Assembly: GCF_027944115.1 (NCBI RefSeq)
Contig: NZ_JAPJZI010000001.1
Coordinates: 3,596,001 to 3,660,000, forward strand
From: Hoeflea prorocentri
Lineage (GTDB): Bacteria > Pseudomonadota > Alphaproteobacteria > Rhizobiales > Rhizobiaceae
Reading direction: 5' to 3'
DNA: 64,000 nt
Shown here in pieces: positions 25,805 through 33,569 of this stretch. The number at the start of each line of letters is the position of its first letter. Position 1 is the first letter of the stretch. The notes under the pieces were generated by a model that saw only the letters and a list, made by a program, of their open reading frames with translations, was not told where the DNA came from and did not search any database. The translations under genes and the position numbers were made by a program.

Positions 25805-26992
25805 CTAGAGTCCAAGAATGGATGTGGTTATCACAAAGTACATCAGCAACCCCGTCGTATCGACGATCGTCGTCAGCGCCGGGCCCGCCATCACCGCCGG
25901 ATCCTGACGGATCGTCAGCGCAAAAAGCGGCAAAACGGCACCGATCAGGGCGGAGGTAATCACCTGTATGGCGATAGCGACTCCGATGGCAAATGCGATT
26001 GTGTTGAGCGTCAGCCCGGTTGGAACATCGGCGCTGTTGGAAATGAACATCACCTTCAGCCAGGCAAAGGCAAACAGCATTGCCGCCAGCATCATCGCCA
26101 CCCTGATTTCCCGTCCGAGCACCCGAAACCCGCTCGCCACGGTCACCCGGCCCATCGCAATGGATCGGATCAGGAGGCCCGATGTCTGGGTGCCGACATT
26201 GCCGCCCGTATCGGCGACCATCGGCATATAGAGCGCCAGGATCACCAGCGCATCGAGCGCATTTTCATAGACATGGACCACGTAACCGGCAAGCAAACCG
26301 ACAATAGCAAGGCTGAGTATCCAGGGAGCGCGGCGCAGGAAATCGCGCCAGATGGGCACGCTGAAATAGTCCGCCTGCGTCTCGCCGGTCACGGCGGCAA
26401 ACCGCTCCATATCCTCCGATGCCTCTTCCTCAAGCCGCGCCGACGCGTCCGCATGGGAAACAATCCCGATCAAACGGCCTGCGGCATCGACCACGGGCAG
26501 GACAGACAGCCCGCTTTGCGAGACGCTGCGGGCGGCAACCTCGGCAGGCATGTCGACATTGAGCGCATCAACCGCCTTTGCCATGATATCGCGGACAACT
26601 GCCTCCCTGGGAGCCGAAAGCAGCTCCCGCAACCCCACGCGCCCGATGAGACGACGATCACCATCAACGACGAAAGCAACGTAAATCGTTTCCGCCTCGT
26701 CCTCGGCAACAAGTTGCCGCACGGCGTCTCTGCAAAGCGTATCGGGCTCGACATCGGCATAACGCGAATTCATGAGGCCGCCGGCAACCTCCTCCGAATA
26801 GTCGGCCAAGCGGCCGATCTCGGAGCGCCGGTCGGCCGCGATCTTAGCGCGGACCGCCCCGCGCCGTGCGGCAGGCAGTTTCCTCAGCAATCTTGCCGCC
26901 TCATCCGGTTGGAGCGTTTCAAGGCGGTTGATGAGGTCCTCGTCGGCGAGCCCTGCCAGTGCCTTCTTTTCCAGTCTGGTATGCGTATCCAT
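25805..26992 (-). CDS. mgtE: Magnesium transporter MgtE
   Basis: 395-residue inner-membrane Mg2+ channel. The N-terminal superhelical domain (LQPDEAARLLRKLPAARRGAV, then EEVAGGLMNSRYADVEPDT) covers about 1-85, followed by two CBS domains (about 90-210) and five TM helices. The pore signature PMVADTGGNVGTQTSGL carries the cytoplasmic Mg-site region. The N-domain is shorter than in Thermus MgtE (which totals about 450 residues). It appears monocistronic. I see no Mg riboswitch upstream. Confidence 0.92.
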   Translation of the reverse strand: MDTHTRLEKKALAGLADEDLINRLETLQPDEAARLLRKLPAARRGAVRAKIAADRRSEIGRLADYSEEVAGGLMNSRYADVEPDTLCRDAVRQLVAEDEAETIYVAFVVDGDRRLIGRVGLRELLSAPREAVVRDIMAKAVDALNVDMPAEVAARSVSQSGLSVLPVVDAAGRLIGIVSHADASARLEEEASEDMERFAAVTGETQADYFSVPIWRDFLRRAPWILSLAIVGLLAGYVVHVYENALDALVILALYMPMVADTGGNVGTQTSGLLIRSIAMGRVTVASGFRVLGREIRVAMMLAAMLFAFAWLKVMFISNSADVPTGLTLNTIAFAIGVAIAIQVITSALIGAVLPLFALTIRQDPAVMAGPALTTIVDTTGLLMYFVITTSILGL

Positions 26993-27212
26993 GGGATTTC
27001 CAACCGGTTGCGATGATTTGTCAGGACGTTAGCAGAGCGCTTTGATCCCCGTAAGACAGGCCTGCACGACGGCGCCGTTATAGGCTGGCGCAGGGCTTTG
27101 GACAAACGGCTGGCAAGATGAATGCCGGCTTAACGCGGAGTTCAAAATTGGTTCAGAGCGGGTTTGCCATGTTAGGGTCGTCATCAACACTTCAACCCGA
27201 CGGGGGAACGTT

Positions 27213-27644
27213 ATGAAAACCGCATTGATCGCAGCAGTCGCACTGGCAACCATCGCAGGAAACGCTCAAGCGCTGGATCTCCAGCAGGGCGGCCAGCCGA
27301 AGCTTAAAGTCACCAAACTGCAGATGGGCATCAAATCACCGGCCACGAATACCTGCCCGGCCGATGCAAAGCTGACGGCCTGGGTGTTTACCAACAAGGC
27401 TGGCTCCGTGCCGATCTACATCGCACGCAATGGCGGCAATGTTGCCGGGCCTTACATGGTCGAAACCAAGGCAACCGGTAATGGCAAGTTTATGGGCACC
27501 TATTCGCGCACACTGTCGATCCATCAGCCGATCGATGCGCAGTACCGGGCATCCGCGCCGAATTTCGGCCAGCTCAGCAATTGGGTCCCGCTCAAGGCAA
27601 GCTGCAAGATCGGTCTCGGCGGCAATGAAGTGCTGCAGAACTGA
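27213..27644 (+). CDS. Small secreted protein, unknown function
   Basis: 143 residues with a clear signal peptide (MKTALIAAVALATIAGNAQA, cleavage before LDLQQGG). The mature 123-residue protein contains two cysteines (NTCPADAK and ASCKIG) that could form a disulphide, and beta-rich alternation (KLTAWVFTNKAGSVPIYIARNGG). I do not recognise a family. It has a good start context and its own T-tract terminator, so it is a genuine monocistronic gene. Function cannot be assigned. Confidence 0.8.
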   Translation: MKTALIAAVALATIAGNAQALDLQQGGQPKLKVTKLQMGIKSPATNTCPADAKLTAWVFTNKAGSVPIYIARNGGNVAGPYMVETKATGNGKFMGTYSRTLSIHQPIDAQYRASAPNFGQLSNWVPLKASCKIGLGGNEVLQN

Positions 27645-27669
27645 GATCGCCCGATCATTCGGCAAAAGG

Positions 27670-27693
27670 CCCCGCTTCTTGCGGGGTTTTTTT
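27670..27693 (+). terminator. Rho-independent terminator
   Basis: Stem CCCCGC / GCGGGG with a TTCTT loop followed by seven T residues, 25 bases after the secreted-protein stop. The A-rich left flank (AAAAGG) lets it act also for the methyltransferase gene converging from the right, whose stop is at 27696. Confidence 0.92.
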
Positions 27694-27695
27694 GT

Positions 27696-28523
27696 TTATG
27701 CGGGTTCGCTTGAAAACCAAACGTTCTTGAAGCTGGCGACGGCCGTTTTATCAGGCTGCTCCTTGCTGGTGCGACGGATGGAGCGCACCGACCAGATCGT
27801 GTCACGACCCGGTAGCTGCGCGCCCTCCCCGACGTCGCTTGCGTCCTGACAGGGAATGAACCCGACCGGCATAAAGGGCTCGGTATTCAATCGGCCGCCC
27901 CGCGCACGCACCAGAAGCGCCACGCCCCAGCCTTCCCATGGACACCAGGGCAGGATCATCCGCCCGCCATCCTTAAAGGCGTCGAGCCAATTGAGGGGCG
28001 GTTCCACCACACCCGCATTCACATAGATCACATCGGAGGGTGACAGTGATGCCACCACCGCGTTGTCCGCCCTCACGGAAACATTCTCATATCCGCGGAG
28101 GTTTTCCGCCGCGGCACGCGCCAGATGTTGCTCAATCTCAATGGCGTCAACATGCCCGCCGGGCGAAACCAGCCGCGCGAGAATTGCCGAATAATAACCC
28201 GTTCCAGCACCAATATGCGTGACCAAGTCTCCGGCCTTCGGATCGGCGCGGACAATCCAGCGCGCATGCAAATACGGCTCGCCATTATTGATCCTGAGAG
28301 ATTCATCGAGCGATATCAGCACGTTCCGGTAGAGACATCGCGGATCGTCGACCAGCGGATCGCTTTGCCGCCCGATTGCCACGATCCGCCAGGGCGGCGG
28401 CCCCAAAAAAGCCTCCCGCGGGACCGCACGAACAGCCGCTTCGAAACGCGGATCGTCGGCGCCGCCCGCGGCGGCCATCATACGGGCAAAGGAATCGCGT
28501 TCCTGTTGCAGATCATCTGCCAT
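27696..28523 (-). CDS. Pcm-like (protein-L-isoaspartate) methyltransferase family protein
   Basis: 275-residue SAM methyltransferase. An N-terminal helical part (DPRFEAAVRAVPREAFLGP) matches the substrate-side segment of protein-isoaspartate methyltransferases. Motif I is VTHIGAGTGYYSAILARL, followed by VDAIEIEQHLARAAAENL and SPSDVIYVNAGVVEPPLNWLDAFKDGGRMILPW. The usual C-terminus of Pcm is replaced by about 70 extra residues, so activity on isoaspartate is not assured. It is transcribed towards the shared terminator and lies downstream of the TetR gene on the same strand with a 67-base gap. Confidence 0.78.
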   Translation of the reverse strand: MADDLQQERDSFARMMAAAGGADDPRFEAAVRAVPREAFLGPPPWRIVAIGRQSDPLVDDPRCLYRNVLISLDESLRINNGEPYLHARWIVRADPKAGDLVTHIGAGTGYYSAILARLVSPGGHVDAIEIEQHLARAAAENLRGYENVSVRADNAVVASLSPSDVIYVNAGVVEPPLNWLDAFKDGGRMILPWCPWEGWGVALLVRARGGRLNTEPFMPVGFIPCQDASDVGEGAQLPGRDTIWSVRSIRRTSKEQPDKTAVASFKNVWFSSEPA

Positions 28524-28590
28524 GGCTTAATCCTGTGCTTGCTGAACATGCACCACCGTGCCCCGGCAATAAGCCGAGCGTGTGGCGGCG

Positions 28591-29232
28591 TCACACCTGA
28601 TCGCGCACCAGGAGATGGGCATTCATGATATCGGCGAACCGATCCATCATGCGATTGAGATAGGCCGGATCGGAAACAAAGCGCTCATGCATCAACAGCC
28701 CGCGCAGGAAGGTGCGACAGATGCTCCACAAAAGCGCGGCGTCGTCCTCGTCGGCGCCGGATCCGCGATAAAGTTCGCTGACGGCCGCAGCGCTCTCGGC
28801 ATCCCAGGCCAGCAGGTCTTCGCACAGAACGTTGTACAAATCCCTGTCCGTACGGCATGCCACGAGAATTTCCACGAAGGCCCGGCCCTCAGGCGTGTTG
28901 ACGATGTCGTTCCAGGATCCGGTCAGCAGGTCGTCGGCGGCAACCGGGCGGCTTTCGCCGTCATCCCTGACCGCATGGACCGGCCGCATTGCGGCATGCA
29001 GCAGGCGCATGCAGGTCTCTGCGACAAGCGCCTGCTTGGTCGGAAAATGATGGGTCAACGCGCCGCGTGAGACGCTGGCACGCTCCTGTATCCTGTTTAT
29101 CGAGATTTCGGCATATCCACACTCGTCCAGACACGCGACGACGGCCGAACAGATGCGCCGCTTCATCGCTTCGGCTTTCATCTGCTTCTTCGTGACCTTG
29201 ACCGGCCGATCCTCCACCGCTGTTTGTGGCAT
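28591..29232 (-). CDS. TetR-family repressor, likely regulator of the AtuA-type operon
   Basis: 213 residues from ATG 29232, preceded by GAGGAAAG. The N-terminal helix-turn-helix (YAEISINRIQERASVSRGALTHHFPTKQALV) lies near residues 38-68, and the C-terminal ligand domain is unassigned. It is divergently transcribed from the acyl-CoA operon across a 113-base spacer that holds a promoter and a dyad, the classic TetR arrangement. By analogy with AtuR or LiuR the inducer would be an acyl-CoA intermediate of the operon (inference). Confidence 0.87.
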   Translation of the reverse strand: MPQTAVEDRPVKVTKKQMKAEAMKRRICSAVVACLDECGYAEISINRIQERASVSRGALTHHFPTKQALVAETCMRLLHAAMRPVHAVRDDGESRPVAADDLLTGSWNDIVNTPEGRAFVEILVACRTDRDLYNVLCEDLLAWDAESAAAVSELYRGSGADEDDAALLWSICRTFLRGLLMHERFVSDPAYLNRMMDRFADIMNAHLLVRDQV

Positions 29233-29274
29233 GCAGGACTTTCCTCGAAGCTGTTTGCGCGCTCTTATATCGTC

Positions 29275-29327
29275 TTGACAGGCGGCTGAGCAAGATTTTA
29301 GAAACAGAATGTTCGGTCTGTTATAAT
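29275..29327 (+). promoter_or_regulatory. Promoter and TetR-type operator of the AtuA-like operon
   Basis: TTGACA at 29275-29280 and TTTAGA at 29297-29302 are spaced by 16. A perfect dyad AACAGA-N8-TCTGTT at 29303-29322 begins directly after the -10, where a bound repressor would block initiation. A TATAAT at 29322-29327 could serve as another -10. The assignment to the divergent TetR protein is inferred from position. Confidence 0.5.
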
Positions 29328-29345
29328 GACCGGCGCGGAGGATAT

Positions 29346-31130
29346 ATGGCGAACAAGCCACTGATCATCGGCGGAGCTAGCGGTTTCTGGGGAGAAGCAC
29401 CGCATGCGACCGGACAGTTGCTGACCCATCCAGGCCTTCAGTACCTTGTCTATGACTATCTAGCCGAGATCACCATGTCGATCATGGCGCGGGCGCGTCT
29501 GAAAGACCCTTCGCTCGGGTTCGCCAACGATTTCGTCAGCGATGCGATAGCGCCCCATATCGGCGCCCTTTCAGACAGGGGCGTCAAGGTGCTTTCCAAT
29601 GCCGGCGGGGTCAATCCGGCGGCCTGTGCCGATGCGCTCCGTGCGGCGATCGACAAGGCAGGCGTTGATCTGAAAATAGCCGTTGTCGAGGGTGACGACC
29701 TGATGGACCGGGCGGAGATGTTTGCCGAGTCCCGGGAAATGTTTACCGGCGTGCCGTTTCCAGCAGCAAAGTCCGTCGCCTCGGTCAATGCCTACCTTGG
29801 AGCGCTTCCCGTCGTCGCCGCTCTCGATGCCGGCGCTGATATCGTAATTACAGGCCGCTGCGCCGACAGTGCATTGGCGCTTGCCGCCTGCATGCACCAT
29901 TTCGGCTGGTCGCCTGACGATCATGACTTGCTGGCGGCCGGTTCACTCGCAGGCCATTTATTGGAGTGCGGACCGCAGGCAACAGGTGGCAATTTCACCG
30001 ATTGGGAGCAGTCGGGCGACCTTGCCGACATCGGCTATCCGATCGCCGAGGTTGAAGCCGACGGCACGTTCGACATCGTCAAGCCGGCAGCGACAACAGG
30101 GATCGTTTCACCCGGATCGGTCGGCGAACAGATGCTTTACGAAATCGGCGATCCGCAGGGCTATGTGCTGCCGGATGTGATCTGCGATTTCTCGGAGGTG
30201 ACGCTGACGCAAACCGCAGCCGACCGGGTGCACGTTGCCGGAGTAAAAGGCCGTCCTCCGACCGGACGGCTCAAGGTGTCTGCCACCCATATGGACGGGT
30301 ACCGGGCGGGCCAGGTCCTGCAGTTCAATGGCCGCAACGCGCGTGAAAAGGCCGTTGCCTTTGTCAATGCAGCGCTGAAACGCACACGCGGGACGCTTGA
30401 AAGGCTGGGCGCGCCGGACTTTGCCGAGACATCCGTCGAACTCTTCGGCGGCGTGCCGAAAAACGGCCGTACGGAAGAAATCAGCGTAAAAGCCGCGGTG
30501 CGCCACGCGGATGCACGGGCCGTCGGTTTGTTCCTGAAGGAAATGACAGGCACGGCGCTCGCAACGCCGCCGGGGCTGCATTTTTTCACCGGCGCGGGCC
30601 GCCCGCGTCCCTCGCCTGTGGTCCGGCTTTTTTCCTTCCTGATCGACGCAGACAAAGTCCCGGTCAGTATTCATCTGGACGGGCGGGATATTGCAAGCGA
30701 TGTCGCCATTCCCGCCCGGCGTGAGGACAATGCTCCCGCCCGTCCCGCCATATCCATCTCAGAAGACGTAAATGAGCCGGTATCGTGCCGTCTCGAAGAC
30801 CTGGCGTTCGCGCGGTCGGGCGATAAGGGCGACGATGCGAATATCGGCGTCATAGCGCGCCAGCCGGAATTTCTTCCCTGGATCTGGCGGGCCCTGGATG
30901 AAGAAACCATCGCAGCGACCTTTGCGCCGAACCTTAAAGGCGGCGTTGAGCGGTTCTTTCTGCCGGGAATTCATGCCATGAATATTCTCATGCACAATGC
31001 GCTGGGCGGTGGCGGCGTTGCGAGCCTGCGCAATGATGCGCAGGCAAAGGCCTTTGCCCAGACCCTGCTGGCGCTGCCGGTGGAGCTTCCCGCGGCCCTG
31101 GCCGATCGCATTGCCAAAGAGGACCATTGA
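29346..31130 (+). CDS. AtuA-family protein (acyclic terpene utilisation, DUF1446)
   Basis: 594 residues starting at ATG 29346 after CGGAGGATAT. It matches the AtuA family throughout: IGGASGFWGEAPHA at the N-terminus, LSNAGGVNPAACADALRAA, IVITGRCADSALALA, and the C-terminal AtuA-like domain with ARSGDKGDDANIGVIAR. The biochemical role of AtuA is not settled, but it is required for geraniol/citronellol breakdown in pseudomonads. It is first in a tight five-gene operon; its stop overlaps the next start (TGATG). Confidence 0.88.
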   Translation: MANKPLIIGGASGFWGEAPHATGQLLTHPGLQYLVYDYLAEITMSIMARARLKDPSLGFANDFVSDAIAPHIGALSDRGVKVLSNAGGVNPAACADALRAAIDKAGVDLKIAVVEGDDLMDRAEMFAESREMFTGVPFPAAKSVASVNAYLGALPVVAALDAGADIVITGRCADSALALAACMHHFGWSPDDHDLLAAGSLAGHLLECGPQATGGNFTDWEQSGDLADIGYPIAEVEADGTFDIVKPAATTGIVSPGSVGEQMLYEIGDPQGYVLPDVICDFSEVTLTQTAADRVHVAGVKGRPPTGRLKVSATHMDGYRAGQVLQFNGRNAREKAVAFVNAALKRTRGTLERLGAPDFAETSVELFGGVPKNGRTEEISVKAAVRHADARAVGLFLKEMTGTALATPPGLHFFTGAGRPRPSPVVRLFSFLIDADKVPVSIHLDGRDIASDVAIPARREDNAPARPAISISEDVNEPVSCRLEDLAFARSGDKGDDANIGVIARQPEFLPWIWRALDEETIAATFAPNLKGGVERFFLPGIHAMNILMHNALGGGGVASLRNDAQAKAFAQTLLALPVELPAALADRIAKEDH

Positions 31131-32749
31131 TGGCGTTTGTCAGCAATATTGACACCGGATCGGACACCTTCAAGACAAACCGCGCTGATATGGTGGCGCT
31201 GGTCGAGCAGCTTCGCGAACTGGAAGCGCGGGCCGTTGCCCTTTCGGAACAGCGGCGCACGCGTTTTGAGGAACGCGGCCAGATCACACCGCGCGAACGG
31301 CTCGCCCGGCTGCTTGATCCGGGCATGCCGTTCGTCCAGCTTCATTCTCTTGCCGGTTATCTCGTCGACAGCTCCGATCCGGAAAAAAGCGTTCCGGGAT
31401 CGTCTCTGATCGTCGGTGTCGGATTCGTTGCAGGCGTGCGCTGCATGGTCTGGGTCGACGATAGCGGCATCAAGGCCGGCGCGATGGGCAAGATGAGCCT
31501 TCCGGCGGTTCTGTCCATTCAAGCCCTGGCGCGGCGGCACAGGCTTCCCCTGCTTCACCTTGTCGAAAGCGCCGGGGCCAATCTGATGGAATACAAGGTG
31601 GAGGGCTGGGCGCAGGGTGGCGCGTTGTTCCGCAATCTGGCGCTGCTGAGCGCCGACGGCATCCCGACTGTGACGGTGCTTCACGGCCCGTCAACGGCTG
31701 GCGGCGCTTATATGCCGGGGCTTTCCGACTATGTGATCGGGGTGCGTAACAATGGTATGGCGGCGCTCGCCGGCGCAGCGCTTGTGCACGCCGCCACCGG
31801 CGAAAAAGCGGACGATCGCGAACTTGGTGGATCGGAAATGCATGCCAGCAAGTCCGGGCTGGTGGAATATCTTGCTGACGACGATGCCCATGGCATCGCA
31901 ATCGCCCGCAATGTCGTTCGGCATCTGGACTGGAACAAACGGCTTGCCCCGACGCGCGAGCGCCGCTTCGAGGAACCGCATTACGATGCCGATGAACTCG
32001 CCGGTGTCGTTCCCTGCGATTACCGCACGCCCTATGATATGCGCGAGGTCGCGGCGCGTGTTGTCGACGGGTCGCAATTCGAGGGCTTCAAGGCGCGCTA
32101 CGGCGTTTCCACGGTGTGCCTGCAGGCCTCCATTCACGGCATCGCCTGCGGCATTATCGGCAATAACGGGCCGATCGACCCGGACGGCGCAACCAAGGCC
32201 GCGCAGTTCATCCAGCTTTGCGATCAGGCCGAGATGCCGCTCATTTTCCTTAACAATACGACCGGATATATGGTCGGCACCGAATATGAGCAGGCAGGGA
32301 TGATCAAGCACGGATCAAAGATGATCCAGGCGGTCGCCAACACGCGTGTGCCACGGATCGCCCTTTATATCGGCGCGAGTTTCGGTGCCGGAAATTACGG
32401 CATGAGCGGCGTTGCTTTCGAGCCGGATTTCCTTTTCGCATGGCCAAATGCAACGACCGGCGTGATGGGCGGCGAACAGGCAGCCGGCACGATGACGATG
32501 GTGGCGCGAATGTCGGCCAAGAGGAAGGGCGAGGAGATTGACGAGGAGGCGCTTGCCGGCCAGCACAAGATGATCGCCGCGCATTTCGACCGCCAGTCGG
32601 ATGCGTTCTATACGTCCGGCCGCTGTCTCGATCACGGCGTCATCGATCCGCGCGACACACGCAAGGTTCTTGGCTTCTGCCTCGAGACCTGCCTGGAGGC
32701 GCGCAACAGGACACTGCAGCCGAACGCCTTCGGCGTGGCACGTATGTAA
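31130..32749 (+). CDS. Acyl-CoA carboxylase carboxyltransferase (beta) subunit
   Basis: 539 residues of the methylcrotonyl-/geranyl-/propionyl-CoA carboxylase beta family. It transfers CO2 from carboxybiotin to an acyl-CoA. Both crotonase-like halves are present: VESAGANLMEY with GPSTAGGAYMPGLSDY (N-half), and GYMVGTEYEQAGMIKHG with IGASFGAGNYGMSG and MGGEQAAGTM (C-half), the last two forming the oxyanion holes. The pattern is closer to MCC/GCC beta than to PCC. It pairs with the biotin carboxylase two genes downstream. The substrate chain length cannot be decided by eye. Confidence 0.9.
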   Translation: MAFVSNIDTGSDTFKTNRADMVALVEQLRELEARAVALSEQRRTRFEERGQITPRERLARLLDPGMPFVQLHSLAGYLVDSSDPEKSVPGSSLIVGVGFVAGVRCMVWVDDSGIKAGAMGKMSLPAVLSIQALARRHRLPLLHLVESAGANLMEYKVEGWAQGGALFRNLALLSADGIPTVTVLHGPSTAGGAYMPGLSDYVIGVRNNGMAALAGAALVHAATGEKADDRELGGSEMHASKSGLVEYLADDDAHGIAIARNVVRHLDWNKRLAPTRERRFEEPHYDADELAGVVPCDYRTPYDMREVAARVVDGSQFEGFKARYGVSTVCLQASIHGIACGIIGNNGPIDPDGATKAAQFIQLCDQAEMPLIFLNNTTGYMVGTEYEQAGMIKHGSKMIQAVANTRVPRIALYIGASFGAGNYGMSGVAFEPDFLFAWPNATTGVMGGEQAAGTMTMVARMSAKRKGEEIDEEALAGQHKMIAAHFDRQSDAFYTSGRCLDHGVIDPRDTRKVLGFCLETCLEARNRTLQPNAFGVARM

Positions 32750-32757
32750 GGGCTGAG

Positions 32758-33564
32758 ATGACCGGACTTCCCGCAACAACAGCGCTCGATCTCAACCTTG
32801 ACGATGGCTGGCTGACCCTGTGGTTCAACGAACCCAAATCACGCAATCCTCTAACTGCGAAGCGCATTGATGACATTCAGGCTGTGTGCGATGCGATCAG
32901 GGACGACCGCAGCGTGCGCGGGGTCACCTTTCGCGGTCGAGGCGGGGTGTTTTGCGCAGGCGGCGACCTGAAAAGCTTCAAATCCGCCTTCCAGGGTGGC
33001 GGCGATCGTGACGACATCGTCCGTATGAGCCTTCAAGCCGCGTCACTCTTCGACAGCGTGAATACACTTCCGCAATGCACCGTCATGGCCGTCGAAGGCG
33101 CGGCGATGGCCGGCGGTTTCGGCCTTGCCTGTGTCGGCGATGTTGTCCTCGCGGACGATCAGGCCCGTTTCGCACTCACAGAGACCACCATCGGCCTTAC
33201 ACCGGCGCAGATCGCGCCGTTCGTCCTGAAGCGGCTGGGGCCGCGCGAAGGCCGCAAGCTGATGCTGCTTGCGTCCATGCTCGATGCAAAAGAAGCCGAG
33301 ACCGCTGGTCTTGTCGACATGATCGTCTCCGGGCCAGAGGACATGACCGCCGCGATTGACGGCATCAGGCAACAGGTCAGGCGCTGTGCGCCAGGGGCGG
33401 TCGCGGAAACCAAGCGTCTCATCCTGACGCTGCCGCATCTGGCGCGCAAGGATCAGGCAGAGATGGCGGCCGACAGTTTCGCCGAACGCATGATGTCTGA
33501 CGAAGCGCGCGAGGGCGTTGCGAGTTTTCTTGAAAAGCGCAAGCCGAACTGGGCGGAGGGCTGA
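32758..33564 (+). CDS. Enoyl-CoA hydratase/isomerase family protein
   Basis: 268-residue crotonase-fold enzyme. The first oxyanion-hole strand is GRGGVFCAGGDLKSF (near residues 57-71) and the second is VEGAAMAGGFGLACVGDVVLA. The acidic position found in hydratases falls in LTETTIGLTPAQIAP. Between the two carboxylase subunits it would hydrate the carboxylated enoyl-CoA, as AtuE (isohexenylglutaconyl-CoA hydratase) or LiuC does. It lies 8 bases after the beta subunit and 5 before the alpha subunit. Confidence 0.9.
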   Translation: MTGLPATTALDLNLDDGWLTLWFNEPKSRNPLTAKRIDDIQAVCDAIRDDRSVRGVTFRGRGGVFCAGGDLKSFKSAFQGGGDRDDIVRMSLQAASLFDSVNTLPQCTVMAVEGAAMAGGFGLACVGDVVLADDQARFALTETTIGLTPAQIAPFVLKRLGPREGRKLMLLASMLDAKEAETAGLVDMIVSGPEDMTAAIDGIRQQVRRCAPGAVAETKRLILTLPHLARKDQAEMAADSFAERMMSDEAREGVASFLEKRKPNWAEG

Positions 33565-33569
33565 GCACC

